From NCBI GenBank assembly GCA_021498095.1, contig JAIZWK010000001.1, positions 3,907,450-3,971,449 of the forward strand: a stretch of 64,000 nt of DNA. The letters run 5' to 3'. The position numbers and the translations under genes were made by a program. This DNA is from Candidatus Harpocratesius repetitus (GTDB lineage Archaea > Asgardarchaeota > Lokiarchaeia > Sigyniarchaeales > Promethearchaeaceae). Below the pieces are notes generated by a model. The model made no database searches. It was not told the origin of the DNA and saw nothing but the letters and a program-made list of their open reading frames with translations. Positions 17,189 to 26,997 of the stretch are shown here, in pieces; position 1 is the stretch's first letter; each line of letters opens with the position of its first letter.

Positions 17189-18580
17189 TTAACGACTGGA
17201 AATTTTTATATTTCGCAATTTTGTCCATGGAACTAATGCTTCATCAATCCACTCTCGTTCTCTTGATAACTCTTCGATATTTCGAAAAGCATCTAATAAA
17301 TTAACCCCCAACATTGTTTCGCTCAAACTAGATCCCAATACTCCGTCCTTTATGAGGTATCCGGTCATTATTAATCCTGAAAAATCCCCAGTAATATAAT
17401 TTGGCGTATCCCCAGAATATTCCAGATAGATACCTTCTTTTATTTCTGCAATAATATCGTCTTTTGCTTGTTTTCCAGGATCAACAAGAATATTATTACT
17501 AGATATTCCAACAGGAGAGTTATAACCACTTCTACTAGCATGTCCATTAGATTCGATATTTTCTTTTCCAGCAGTAAAAGTATTATGATAGAACGTATTC
17601 AACACACCTTTTTCTACAATAAGAAGCGGTTTTGTTGGCACTCCCTCTGCATCGAATGATTCAGTGCCTAATTTTCCTGGAATATGTGGATCATCACGAA
17701 TTGAGAGATTATGTGAGAAACAATCTTGATGTAAATATTCACCTAAGAATGACATTTGGTTCTGAACGCGTTCAGCATTAATGCATGTTGTTAATGGATC
17801 AATAAGAAAATAAGCAGTTGCTAAGGGAGATAATACTACAGGATATTCTTTTGTTTCAACAGTAGTTTTTTTCAAACCACGAAGAGCCATAAGATAACTT
17901 TCTTCTGCAACTTTGTTTGTGTCAATCTCTTTTAAATTACAAAATGATTGCCATTGAAAACCAGAACTTGTCATATTAGCTCGAATTAAACTTACTTCAG
18001 CACTTACATTTGCAGTAGAATATTTCTCCCAAATAGAGATCCCATTATTATTCCAAATAAAAGTTCCTCCAACTGAACTTGAAAAACCTCCACTTAATGC
18101 CTTTGGGACAAGATCTCGTTCTTTTAAATTAAAAATTGGTTGAAGAATATCATTGATATCTTCTGGACAAATGAATTCTAAATTTGGATCATAAATATCT
18201 TCTACGAAGTGATAAGACTTTGAAGGATAAGCTAAATCTTTAAAGTAAGGATTAGGTGTGGCAGCTTTCATCATTTTTTCTGCATAATTCACAATTAATT
18301 GTAATGCATAATCAGAAAAATCTGAAGTATAAGTCATTCCCTCTCTGCCTTCACTATCGATGATGCGAAGTCCAATACCTGCAGTCGTTTTTTGATGCGC
18401 ATCTTTTACAAATCCAGCTTCAAAATTAACATTGGTTGATTTTGATGCAGTAGCATAAATTTCAATATGCTTTATAGAAGATTTCTGCTTTAATATTGAA
18501 AAAATTCTGCGAGCTTGAGCTTCAAAGAACCCATCCTCGAACAATTCAATGATTTCACATGTATTTTGGGTAATATTCAT
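17189..18580 (-). CDS. TldE/PmbA-type subunit
   Basis: About 463 residues from ATG 18580. It is the TldD/PmbA-family paralog that lacks the HExxxH zinc motif, as TldE does, and keeps the family's C-terminal domain (GVLNTFYHNTFTA, then SGDTPNYITGDFSGLI read in parts). TldD and TldE form a heterodimeric metalloprotease that trims unfolded peptides, such as microcin precursors in bacteria. I chose ATG 18580 since it overlaps the TldD stop (ATGA), a coupled pair; the longest frame would add 27 residues with no family likeness. Confidence 0.85.
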   Translation of the reverse strand: MNITQNTCEIIELFEDGFFEAQARRIFSILKQKSSIKHIEIYATASKSTNVNFEAGFVKDAHQKTTAGIGLRIIDSEGREGMTYTSDFSDYALQLIVNYAEKMMKAATPNPYFKDLAYPSKSYHFVEDIYDPNLEFICPEDINDILQPIFNLKERDLVPKALSGGFSSSVGGTFIWNNNGISIWEKYSTANVSAEVSLIRANMTSSGFQWQSFCNLKEIDTNKVAEESYLMALRGLKKTTVETKEYPVVLSPLATAYFLIDPLTTCINAERVQNQMSFLGEYLHQDCFSHNLSIRDDPHIPGKLGTESFDAEGVPTKPLLIVEKGVLNTFYHNTFTAGKENIESNGHASRSGYNSPVGISSNNILVDPGKQAKDDIIAEIKEGIYLEYSGDTPNYITGDFSGLIMTGYLIKDGVLGSSLSETMLGVNLLDAFRNIEELSREREWIDEALVPWTKLRNIKISSR

Positions 18581-20016
18581 CGCCCTCCAATTATCATATT
18601 TTTCAGCATTACATATGGCCCTCCACTTCCGACAGGAACGTGTTGCCCTCCCTTTGAACAATACCCTGCATCATATTCAATCTTATTACCTATTAAGCTA
18701 ATCCGATTTAGAACATCAAGGGTTAAACCAGAAATCGCAGCGTCTCGGTAAATTTGTGTTTTTTCTCCATTTTCAATTTTATATGCTTTTGCCATTTTGA
18801 ATTGATGAGTGCCTTCAATTGGATCGACGTATCCATATTTCCAATTTACACACAGCAAACCATTTTTAAGTTCAGAGAGCATCTCATCGAGATTAGAATC
18901 TCCAGGTTCTAAGTATGTATTAGTCATTCGGACTTGTGGTAAACTAGAAAAACCACTTGCTCTTCCATTTCCAGTTGGTTCACACCCCATTCGAGAAGAA
19001 GTTTCAAGGGAATGGAGAAAATTAATCAATTCTCCGTTTTTTACTATTTGAGTCTTTTGAGTTTCTGTTCCTTCAGAATCTACTGGAAGATATCCAAACC
19101 AGGTTTCTAAATAAGGATTATCAACAATATTTACATTTGGATTTCCTATTTTTTGTCCAATTTTTTCTGAAAGGATGCTTTCTCCGCTAATAACACCATC
19201 TGCTTCAGCAGTATGACCAAATGCTTCATGAATAAAAGTACCACACAGCATTGGATCCAAAATAATATTGAATTTTCCCCCCGGGGCAATTTTTGAATCT
19301 AATAATTCAATTGCTGATTCCGCAGCTTTATGACCCAGTCCCAAGGCATCAGATAATGCTTCAAAACCGCCAATTCTTCCATGAGATACATGATATCCTT
19401 CTTGGCGGTTTCCATCACTTGCAATGGCTTGAAGTATGAAAAAGACCCAACTATTCTTTAAACGGACAAAACGATTGAAATTATTATATATAATATTTTC
19501 AACTTCTAAATCGGAATAATTAACATTAGTAGACTTGATTCTAGGATCATAATATGCTTCATTTTCGATTTCAAGAAGCATTTGCATCTTTTTATCCGGG
19601 GAAGTATTACCAATAGAAATTTTTTGAGGAATTACATATTCTTTTTTGTGATCATCAGTTTGTTGAATTGAAAAAGGAGATTTTACGAATTGTGCACTCC
19701 AATGTGCAAGATCTGCAGCATTATGAAAAGTTTCGGTAATTGTTTCCTTATTAAATTTATAACCTACCGCAAAACCATATCCTCCCTTAGTAAAAGCTTG
19801 AATTGAAAAACCTTTTCCAATTCCAATGCTTGAAGATTTAGTTATTTTTTTTAATAGGGAGAATGAAGTCATTTTTCCTTTAGCAAACCTTATATTAAAA
19901 TATTCGATTTTTCTCTCTTTTGCTAAGTCTCTTAAAAAGTCTAAATCTTCCCGATCAATTGAAATTGGTTCAAGATCTATATTGATTTCCTCTGAATTTT
20001 CATTCATTTTTATCAA
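18577..20016 (-). CDS. tldD: TldD zinc metalloprotease subunit
   Basis: 479 residues with the HExxxH motif, HEAFGH at 263-268, followed by TAEAD, the zinc ligand set of the TldD family. The N-terminal half is the nucleoside-like fold; GSGGPYVMLKNM closes the domain. It is transcribed ahead of TldE with a 4-bp overlap and is the catalytic subunit. The heterodimer hides the active site in a chamber. A second possible start is three codons in (ATG 20007). Confidence 0.9.
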   Translation of the reverse strand: MIKMNENSEEINIDLEPISIDREDLDFLRDLAKERKIEYFNIRFAKGKMTSFSLLKKITKSSSIGIGKGFSIQAFTKGGYGFAVGYKFNKETITETFHNAADLAHWSAQFVKSPFSIQQTDDHKKEYVIPQKISIGNTSPDKKMQMLLEIENEAYYDPRIKSTNVNYSDLEVENIIYNNFNRFVRLKNSWVFFILQAIASDGNRQEGYHVSHGRIGGFEALSDALGLGHKAAESAIELLDSKIAPGGKFNIILDPMLCGTFIHEAFGHTAEADGVISGESILSEKIGQKIGNPNVNIVDNPYLETWFGYLPVDSEGTETQKTQIVKNGELINFLHSLETSSRMGCEPTGNGRASGFSSLPQVRMTNTYLEPGDSNLDEMLSELKNGLLCVNWKYGYVDPIEGTHQFKMAKAYKIENGEKTQIYRDAAISGLTLDVLNRISLIGNKIEYDAGYCSKGGQHVPVGSGGPYVMLKNMIIGGR

Positions 20017-20048
20017 AAACTGTATTTCTATAAATATTTCTATAATTA

Positions 20049-20630
20049 TTATTTAACGCTGGATGATTTTTTGGTTTTTTTTCTAACATTAATTTTCCCA
20101 AAAGTAAATGGAATGGAAGGAAATTTGAGTAATTGATCTGTGGAACCAGGGCGAAAATCTTTATTTATCAACATCAAGCCTGCTTGGCTTAATCTTGAAA
20201 GATTTTCTTCAAGTTTATTTAAATCTAACCCAATATTTTTTGCATTTTTGATTAAATAAGATTTAGGTAACTGATTGGGAAAAAGTAATATTAATTCCGA
20301 GAGAAGATCTCCCAAGAGAATTTCTTGATTTTTTTTAGTTCCTTGAAGTTTTGCTTTAAATTCTTCAATTTTTAATTCATACTTATTAGGAGACTTCATG
20401 GTTTGAACAATTTGTAAAGCTTCATGAATATTTTCTGCTTTTGCTAAGATCTTCAATGTTTGGCATTTGATTCTTTTTCTACATTTAGGACATGTGCGTG
20501 TTTTTTGAGTTTCTCGAATGTATTGAGGTGTTCCACAATTTGAACAACGAACTACGTAATAAACGGTAATCAACTCACTGCAATAATAATTTTTATAAAT
20601 AACTTTAATATCTAAAAAGTAAGTATTCAT
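20049..20630 (-). CDS. Zinc-ribbon protein, DUF1922-like
   Basis: 193 residues. A zinc ribbon near residues 29-55 has CSNCG and CPKCRKRI; it is followed by KTLKIL-like repeats (KCQTLKILAKAENIHEALQIV). The KT-C-x-C / IL-x-A-EN-x-EA-IV pattern is typical of archaeal DUF1922-like proteins, which may bind RNA. The C-terminal 90 residues are helical, perhaps winged-helix. The start is uncertain; a TTG near residue 20 would place the ribbon closer to the N-terminus. It ends 32 bp before the TldD gene start, so all three genes may be co-transcribed. Confidence 0.65.
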   Translation of the reverse strand: MNTYFLDIKVIYKNYYCSELITVYYVVRCSNCGTPQYIRETQKTRTCPKCRKRIKCQTLKILAKAENIHEALQIVQTMKSPNKYELKIEEFKAKLQGTKKNQEILLGDLLSELILLFPNQLPKSYLIKNAKNIGLDLNKLEENLSRLSQAGLMLINKDFRPGSTDQLLKFPSIPFTFGKINVRKKTKKSSSVK

Positions 20631-20673
20631 AAAAAGTATTTTTTTTTGGGATCAATATTTTATTAAAATATCA

Positions 20674-21120
20674 ATGAAATTTTTAACTTCAAAGAATTCC
20701 AGGCGTGGTTTTTATGTACTTTCTGCGATAGTTTTCATTATTTTATTCGTAATTTTAGGCTCTATGATAAAAAATTTGAATACCTTCAATAATGAAAAAT
20801 TGAATGGAGATTTTGCAGGAACAATTTCAATTCCAAACGAACCCCAGTATTATCTTAATATTACCTTTAATGAAGAAGGAAAATTAAATGGAACTCTTCA
20901 AATTGGAAATGATACCAGAATTTTTGACAACATGGAGTATTTTATTATAGATACTCATGTTGAATTTAGTATCTATTTCTTTGATCAAACAACTTCGATT
21001 GATATTGTATTCATTGGTGATATGAATGAACAAGGAACTTTATTAAGCGGAACGGTTCAGATTTCAGAAGGAAATAACACCCCTAAAGAAGGTTCTTTTC
21101 ATTTAGCTATTGTAGATTGA
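20674..21120 (+). CDS. Membrane-anchored beta-rich secreted protein
   Basis: 148 residues: a single N-terminal hydrophobic helix (VLSAIVFIILFVILGSMI) and a beta-rich domain with several N-x-T/S sequons (for example NITF, NGT). No family recognised. The layout (anchor plus all-beta ectodomain with regular G-turns) suggests an extracellular sheet domain. Confidence 0.6.
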   Translation: MKFLTSKNSRRGFYVLSAIVFIILFVILGSMIKNLNTFNNEKLNGDFAGTISIPNEPQYYLNITFNEEGKLNGTLQIGNDTRIFDNMEYFIIDTHVEFSIYFFDQTTSIDIVFIGDMNEQGTLLSGTVQISEGNNTPKEGSFHLAIVD

Positions 21121-21222
21121 TATTTTCTTCTTCTTTTTTGATGTATTGTTTCATTCCGAAGAAATTTTATTTCATTTCACAAATTCTAAATTATTGAATT
21201 TATTGTTGTACATGACTACATT

Positions 21223-22617
21223 ATGAATGAAAATTCTATCCATCCAATTGAAGGTAGGTACAAAACCGAGCAAATGGCTAAAATATTTACACAAAGTGCA
21301 AAACTAGCACGATGGCTACGAGTTGAATCCGCTTTGGCTCAAGCACATGCATTTGTAGGCAATATTCCCAAAAAAGCTGCAGATGAAATTTCTAAAAAAG
21401 CAACTTTAGAATATGTAAAAATTTCCAGAGTTTTGAGCATCGAACATGAGATTCATCATGATTTAATGGCAATGGTCAAAGGATTAACCGAGCAATGTGA
21501 AGAACAAGCGGGAAACTACATTCATTTAGGCGCAACTTCTTATGATATTGAAGATACTGCGACAGCAATTCAGTTATCTCAAGGTCTAAAAATTTTACGT
21601 AGTTCAATTAAAAAAGTTTTAATTCTTCTTACAAATCTTGCAATAAATCATAAAAACCACGTGTGTGTGGGCCGTACTCATGGACAACAAGCATTACCTA
21701 CTACTTATGGCATGCGTTTTTCTGTGTGGGCATCAGAAATAGCTAGACATATTGATCGAATTGATAATATCCTGCCACGCATAGCTGTTGGGAAAATGTC
21801 CGGAGCAGTAGGAACAATGGCATCATTCGGTGAAAAAGGATTTCACATTCAAAATAAAGTCATGGAAATTCTTAGTAAAGAATATAATATCCCAATTCGA
21901 CCAGTCTTGGTTGCTAATCAAGTAATTCAAAGAGATCGACATGCAGAAATTTTAAACTTGACTGCATTAATTGCTGGAACTATTGACAAGATTGCCAGAG
22001 AAATGAGAATCTTGCAAAGAACAGAAATTGGAGAAATGTTTGAACCTTTTACAAAAAAACAAGTTGGAAGTTCAACTATGCCTCATAAACGTAACCCACA
22101 TAAAGCAGAAAGACTGTGTTCCTTAACAAGATTATTGAAATCTAATATTATTGTAGGTATCGACAATATTGGATTAGAAGATGAAAGAGATCTAACAAAT
22201 TCTGCTAATGAACGCATAATTTTCGCAGAAAATTTTATACTTTTAGATTATATGCTCAATCAACTCGCTCAAATTTTGGATGGTGTAGAATTCAATGAAG
22301 ATGCAATAACCCGCAATCTAAATTTTACTCATGGAGCATTCTTGGCAGAAAAAATTATGGTGGCATTAGTAAAAAAAGGCATAGGTCGTCAAACAGGACA
22401 CGAAATACTAAGAAATGCAGCAATTCAAGCACGATTACAAAATTTATCCATGAAATCAATACTTATGAATGAACCTGAGATCTCTTCCCGATTTACTGAA
22501 AAAGAACTTGATGATCTTTTATGTCCTGATCAATACTTAGGAACAGCTATAACACAAGTGGAACGCACTGTAACCTTTTTAAAACAAAATTACATACTTG
22601 AGAACAATTCAACGTGA
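21223..22617 (+). CDS. purB: Adenylosuccinate lyase
   Basis: 464 residues. The fumarase/aspartase superfamily signature SSTMPHKRNP is near residue 282, and the catalytic His is in GRTHGQ near residue 149. The enzyme performs two steps of purine synthesis: removal of fumarate from SAICAR and from adenylosuccinate. The gene sits directly before purM with almost no gap, so this is a purine operon. Full-length and normal. Confidence 0.92.
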   Translation: MNENSIHPIEGRYKTEQMAKIFTQSAKLARWLRVESALAQAHAFVGNIPKKAADEISKKATLEYVKISRVLSIEHEIHHDLMAMVKGLTEQCEEQAGNYIHLGATSYDIEDTATAIQLSQGLKILRSSIKKVLILLTNLAINHKNHVCVGRTHGQQALPTTYGMRFSVWASEIARHIDRIDNILPRIAVGKMSGAVGTMASFGEKGFHIQNKVMEILSKEYNIPIRPVLVANQVIQRDRHAEILNLTALIAGTIDKIAREMRILQRTEIGEMFEPFTKKQVGSSTMPHKRNPHKAERLCSLTRLLKSNIIVGIDNIGLEDERDLTNSANERIIFAENFILLDYMLNQLAQILDGVEFNEDAITRNLNFTHGAFLAEKIMVALVKKGIGRQTGHEILRNAAIQARLQNLSMKSILMNEPEISSRFTEKELDDLLCPDQYLGTAITQVERTVTFLKQNYILENNST

Positions 22618-22624
22618 AACACTT

Positions 22625-23815
22625 ATGGATCAAAAAAAAACAACATATGAAATGTTAGGAGTATCTTCACAGAAAGAAGAAGTGCATGCAGCAGTCAAAA
22701 ACCTTAATCAAGGCATATTTCCAGGTGCTTTTTGCAAGATAATAGCAGATATTGCAGATAATCCTGCTTATTGTTCTTTAGTCCATGCAGATGGCGCAGG
22801 AACAAAATCGTCTCTTGCTTATATGATGTTCAGTGAAACAGCAGATCTTTCTTATTTTGAGGGAATTGTTCAAGATAGTATAGTAATGAATGTAGATGAT
22901 GTCCTTTGTGTAGGTGCCGGAACGAGTTTCTTATTATCCAATACAATTGGTCGAAATAAAAAACTAATTTCTGGTGCTGTAATTAAAACAATAATCGAAG
23001 CTTATGATAAATTTATTCAACGATTACAAGAATTTGGACTTCCTATTACATCATGTGGAGGAGAAACAGCTGATGTTGGTGATTTGGTTAGAACTTTAAT
23101 TGTTGATTCCACATTGGTTACACGAATGAAGAGATCTGAGGTCATCCATCCAAAATCAATTCAGCCAGGAGATGTAATTGTTGGATTAAGTAGTTTTGGA
23201 AAAGCAAATTATGAAGATGAATATAATAGTGGTATTGGTAGTAATGGCTTAACACTAGCACGACACGGATTATTGCATCATGACTATTATAAAAAGTATC
23301 AGGAATGTTACAGCCCAGAATTGGATGAAAATTGGACATTTTTTGGAAAATACAGTCTGCATGACAAAGTGCCTCAAACGAACTTAACTGTTGGCCAAGC
23401 TATTTTATCACCTACTAGAACCTATACCCCAATTCTTTTAGAATTATTTAAAATTGATCGATCACAAATTCATGCAATTTTCCATAATACTGGTGGAGGT
23501 CAGACTAAATGTTTAAAATTTGGGGAATCTCTTCATTACTATAAAAATAACATGTTTGCAGATCCACCATTTTTTAAACTAATTCAAGAATCATCTCAAA
23601 CAGGATGGAAAGAGATGTATCAAGTATTTAATATGGGGCATAGAATGGAAATTATATGTTCTGAAGATTTTGCAAAAGATTTCGTTATTAGAACTGCTCG
23701 CAAATATGGAGTTGAATCGAAAATAATTGGAGTTGTTGAGCGTTCTTCAGAAAAACATAAGAATTATTTGACTATCGAGAATTTGCATGGTAAATTTGAA
23801 TATTCCTCAAAATAA
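22625..23815 (+). CDS. purM: AIR synthase (phosphoribosylformylglycinamidine cyclo-ligase)
   Basis: 396 residues from ATG 22625. It shows the PurM order: HADGAGTKSSLAY (substrate loop), DSIVMNVDDVLCVGA and CGGETADVGD, then HNTGGGQTKCLKF. This ~390-residue type with a longer middle is found in Bacteroidetes and some archaea. It makes AIR from FGAM using ATP. I chose ATG 22625, about 8 bp after the purB stop; the longest frame would start with TTG inside purB. Confidence 0.88.
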   Translation: MDQKKTTYEMLGVSSQKEEVHAAVKNLNQGIFPGAFCKIIADIADNPAYCSLVHADGAGTKSSLAYMMFSETADLSYFEGIVQDSIVMNVDDVLCVGAGTSFLLSNTIGRNKKLISGAVIKTIIEAYDKFIQRLQEFGLPITSCGGETADVGDLVRTLIVDSTLVTRMKRSEVIHPKSIQPGDVIVGLSSFGKANYEDEYNSGIGSNGLTLARHGLLHHDYYKKYQECYSPELDENWTFFGKYSLHDKVPQTNLTVGQAILSPTRTYTPILLELFKIDRSQIHAIFHNTGGGQTKCLKFGESLHYYKNNMFADPPFFKLIQESSQTGWKEMYQVFNMGHRMEIICSEDFAKDFVIRTARKYGVESKIIGVVERSSEKHKNYLTIENLHGKFEYSSK

Positions 23816-23838
23816 GAGAAATATGGTGATTCTTGAAA

Positions 23839-24909
23839 ATGACAACTTCTGAAAACTATGCAAGGCTTATATTTTTGCTCCTTTCAAGCGTCTTAACAAA
23901 TTTTTTTTTCTATTTTATTTCTCAAATAATTTTAGATAAATCACTTTCTGATGGATTATTGAAACTATATATTTACTGGATCAGTTTAGCGGTTTTCACC
24001 TTTTTTTCCTTATCATTTGGAGTCTGGATCGTTTACAAAATTTTCCCAAATAACCAAGTTAAAAATATCCAACAATCAAAAAAACAAGATAAAAAAAAAA
24101 AAAACAATTCATTATCTTTACCTCCTAAGAACAAAGATCAAAAACCCCATCTAAAAATTCTATTCAAAGGATTTACAAAAAAAAACTTTTTTTCTCAAAT
24201 TAAGGATGGTATTTTACTTTTCACTTGTATTTACATTCCCTTAGATTTTATCAGTTATCTTATTCCAGGAGTTTTAGATTATTCAGTCAATTCTTTACAA
24301 GTATTAGATTTGAACGATCCTATGAACTATTTTCTTTATAATTTTCCTTTAATGATAATCACAACTCTTTTTATCCATTTCTTAGTTGCGAGTCGAGAAG
24401 AATTCATATACCGGGAATTTTTCTTAACGATTGGCAAAGAAGAACTTCAATCGCCCAAAGTATTCTTGTATAGTGCAATCCTATTCGGATTGGCACATTT
24501 TAATTATATTTTTATTCCAAATAATATTGGTAAATCTGTTTTTTATCCAATTTGGTGGGGTTTCAACGGTTTAATTATTGGATTAATTGCTGGAGCTTAT
24601 TTTTGGGGAAAACAAAAGATTTTTCCTCTAATTTTCGCACATTGGATAAACAATACATTTTCAGCAATTGTTGTTCGACAATATGTATTAGGATATTCTT
24701 TTTGGAATTATATATTTATTTACCTTTATATTCCAGTTTTAAGTTTGGCTCTTATCTTTTATATCACAAGAATTTTTAAGATTGATCATTTATTCAAGAT
24801 TATTAAAAAGAATGTTGTCAAGTATGTCCAATCAATAAACAATTGGAAGACTCTTGCATTAGATTTTTTTATGATAGGAATTCTTTGGTTATTATTATCT
24901 CTTATTTAA
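23839..24909 (+). CDS. CPBP-family intramembrane protease (CAAX protease-like)
   Basis: 356 residues with about eight membrane segments. The conserved motifs of the CPBP family are in order: EEFIYREFF (EExxxR), FGLAHF (His), then the final HWINN (H-x3-N). In the Rce1 group these bind zinc-like catalytic water and cut CAAX proteins; in other members they function in bacteriocin self-immunity or membrane homeostasis. A long basic, Lys-rich loop separates segments two and three (residues 75-105). I chose ATG 23839 because GGTGAT lies 8 nt upstream. Confidence 0.8.
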   Translation: MTTSENYARLIFLLLSSVLTNFFFYFISQIILDKSLSDGLLKLYIYWISLAVFTFFSLSFGVWIVYKIFPNNQVKNIQQSKKQDKKKKNNSLSLPPKNKDQKPHLKILFKGFTKKNFFSQIKDGILLFTCIYIPLDFISYLIPGVLDYSVNSLQVLDLNDPMNYFLYNFPLMIITTLFIHFLVASREEFIYREFFLTIGKEELQSPKVFLYSAILFGLAHFNYIFIPNNIGKSVFYPIWWGFNGLIIGLIAGAYFWGKQKIFPLIFAHWINNTFSAIVVRQYVLGYSFWNYIFIYLYIPVLSLALIFYITRIFKIDHLFKIIKKNVVKYVQSINNWKTLALDFFMIGILWLLLSLI

Positions 24910-24956
24910 AAATTCGATGAATAGATTGGATTATATCATTTTTTTCTCTTCAAAAT

Positions 24957-24962
24957 TGGAGG
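24957..24962 (+). promoter_or_regulatory. Strong Shine-Dalgarno for the phosphodiesterase
   Basis: GGAGGT, 11 nt before the GTG at 24974. It decides the start of the phosphodiesterase gene: the longest frame begins at 24917, upstream of the site, and would add 19 residues with no family match. Confidence 0.55.
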
Positions 24963-24973
24963 TAATCAGTAAA

Positions 24974-25513
24974 GTGAAAATTGGAATATTATCAGACACT
25001 CACATTAACTTTACACTAAATTCTGAAACAGAAAAAACATATTCTCACCTAATTTTAGTAATTAAATACTATTTTCAAGATGTAGATCATATTATTCATG
25101 CGGGAGATGTGCTACTAGAAGAATTTATCCATGATTTGGAAAAAATTGCACCAACTAGTGTCGTTCGTGGGAATATGGATTTTATTTCAAAATGGCCAAA
25201 AATTCTACATTTAACCTTTGAAGGAGTTTCAATTGTTGTGGCTCATGAACCACAAGTTTATTTTGAATTAAAAGAAAAACCTAGAGTTTTCATCCATGGT
25301 CATACACATTACCCTAGAATTCAAGAAACTCATGAACACTGTTTGATCGTTAATCCTGGTTCTCTGACACAACCTCGACATTCTCCTTATTTGATCAAAG
25401 GATTTGAAAATGATGCTCCACCAGAACCAACACTAGCAATATTAGAAATTTCTCAAGAGATGGTTTCTGCATTTATTAAAAAGATCGCAAAAAAGAAGAA
25501 TAAAAAATTTTGA
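24974..25513 (+). CDS. MJ0936/YfcE-family metallophosphoesterase
   Basis: 179 residues from GTG 24974. The metal-binding motifs are in family order: GILSDTH (D-x-H) at the N-terminus, HAGD, GNMD, HEP and GHTH. This is the MJ0936/YfcE group of calcineurin-like phosphodiesterases, whose members hydrolyse model phosphodiesters with manganese. The physiological substrate is unknown. It is probably cytosolic. Confidence 0.85.
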   Translation: MKIGILSDTHINFTLNSETEKTYSHLILVIKYYFQDVDHIIHAGDVLLEEFIHDLEKIAPTSVVRGNMDFISKWPKILHLTFEGVSIVVAHEPQVYFELKEKPRVFIHGHTHYPRIQETHEHCLIVNPGSLTQPRHSPYLIKGFENDAPPEPTLAILEISQEMVSAFIKKIAKKKNKKF

Positions 25514-25517
25514 ATCT

Positions 25518-26078
25518 TTAATAATTTTTTTTTATTATTTCTTGAAATCTATCGAAAATACTAAATGCAACCTTTGTAAAAACATTAATTACATTTGATT
25601 GTTCGTGGTCCAACTCCCTTTTTGCAGAAACTAATTCTATTGGTATCCCTAGACTATTTTCCATTTCAGATATTTCATCTTTACTTACTTTAAACTCTAA
25701 ATCTGTCTTATTTCCTACAATTAGTTTTATGGCATCCGGACAAATTTGATCTGCAAATTTCGCCCATTCAGGTAAGCTTTCATAACTACTTCGATCATTA
25801 ACATCAAAAACGATGATAATTCCAAGAGAGCCTTCACAATAAATAGAAGTGACTTCAAAGTATTGATCTTGACCCGCCATATCCCAGTAAACCAAGGTCA
25901 TTATATCATTATTACGAAGTTGGGACAAATCTCTATTTGTATATGACCTTTCAATGAAATCTGCCCCTAGAGTAGTAATGTACTCTTCGGTGAATGTATT
26001 TTTAATATATCTTAGAATTAATGAGGTTTTTCCTGTGCCTTCAGATCCAATTACGGACACTTTTCCTTTATATTCCAT
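25518..26078 (-). CDS. Ras/Rab-like small GTPase
   Basis: 186 residues from ATG 26078, which has GGAG about 5 nt upstream. All G motifs are present: GSEGTGKTS (11-19), TTLGADF (switch I), WDMAGQ (switch II, with the Gln), NKTD and SAK. This is a eukaryote-type small GTPase of the kind enriched in Asgard archaea. It has no C-terminal cysteine for prenylation. The upstream gene is a TrmB-like regulator whose stop lies 1 nt before this ATG, so the two are translationally coupled, an unusual pairing of regulator and GTPase. Confidence 0.88.
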   Translation of the reverse strand: MEYKGKVSVIGSEGTGKTSLILRYIKNTFTEEYITTLGADFIERSYTNRDLSQLRNNDIMTLVYWDMAGQDQYFEVTSIYCEGSLGIIIVFDVNDRSSYESLPEWAKFADQICPDAIKLIVGNKTDLEFKVSKDEISEMENSLGIPIELVSAKRELDHEQSNVINVFTKVAFSIFDRFQEIIKKNY

Positions 26079-26079
26079 A

Positions 26080-26997
26080 TTAATCTCCTGTTTTTGTTTG
26101 ATTTTTCTTGGCAAAAATAACTTGTTGACATAAATGCGTAAAAACCCACATACTTAAAGTATATAAACCTTTAATTTGACTTTTAGAAGCATTTTCCATG
26201 AATACCCCATAACCATATGTTGGTTTAGGAACAGAACTTGAAAGATATGTTTGAACATAAGCTTTTTCTGTAATCACCAAACCAAATGGAATTATAGGTG
26301 AAGAGTTCCAATTATAAAATTTTACTCCTTCATGATATAAATGATTGATCAGTGGTGTGAATTGCTTTTCATCTTTAGAAATTTTCATTGAAATTCGAAA
26401 TTCAGCGTTAGATTTTTGTAATTTCTCCAAAATCCATTGAGTAATTGCTTCAAATTCTCGTAGAGCGACATTCGAATAATCAAGAGTTAATATTAAGAAA
26501 CAATATTCTTCTGCTTCTTCAATGAATTTCCGGATTAATTTCCGGATTTTTTTCTCTCCTTGAACTGTCCAAACAGAATTTATCTCAATTGGTTGAAATT
26601 TAGTGAGATTTTCTAAATCTTGAACCAAATGCTCAGCTAAACCAATTTTATTTTTAAATTTTGATATCAATTTTCCAAAGACAATCTCGGGAGGCACTGC
26701 CCTGTATCGAGGAGCACGAGGAACAGGTTCTTCTTCAACAATACCTCTTTTAACCAGCCTTTTTAAAGAATCATATACCCGAGCACGATCAACCTGACTT
26801 TTTTCAGATATTTTTGCAGGGCTACTTAAACCAAAAAGAAGCAAAGTTGTATAAATTCTTGAATCATTTAATGTAAATGAACCAAGTTTTTGTAAATTTT
26901 TATTGATTTCAGCTAATTTTTCCCTAAATTCGTTATTGTCTGTAAAATCTTCACCCTCAGGCTCTATAGATTCATTTGGTAATTCAGCGATAATAAT
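26080..26997 (-). CDS. TrmB-like transcriptional regulator with no standard start codon
   Basis: The protein has a TrmB winged-helix domain (KLGSFTLNDSRIYTTLLLFG, then KSQVDRARVYDSLKRLVKRGIV, read in parts) and a C-terminal sensor-like domain. The TTG at 26844 would cut off the first helices of this domain. Reading upstream, the frame stays open from a TGA at 26998-27000, with no ATG, GTG or TTG; the first codons are ATT ATT ATC. A GGTGA lies at 26998-27002. The start is therefore probably AUU (26997 or 26994) or AUC (26991), or a base is missing. It is about 305 residues and reads directly into the Ras-like GTPase gene. Confidence 0.75.
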   Translation of the reverse strand: MIIAELPNESIEPEGEDFTDNNEFREKLAEINKNLQKLGSFTLNDSRIYTTLLLFGLSSPAKISEKSQVDRARVYDSLKRLVKRGIVEEEPVPRAPRYRAVPPEIVFGKLISKFKNKIGLAEHLVQDLENLTKFQPIEINSVWTVQGEKKIRKLIRKFIEEAEEYCFLILTLDYSNVALREFEAITQWILEKLQKSNAEFRISMKISKDEKQFTPLINHLYHEGVKFYNWNSSPIIPFGLVITEKAYVQTYLSSSVPKPTYGYGVFMENASKSQIKGLYTLSMWVFTHLCQQVIFAKKNQTKTGD

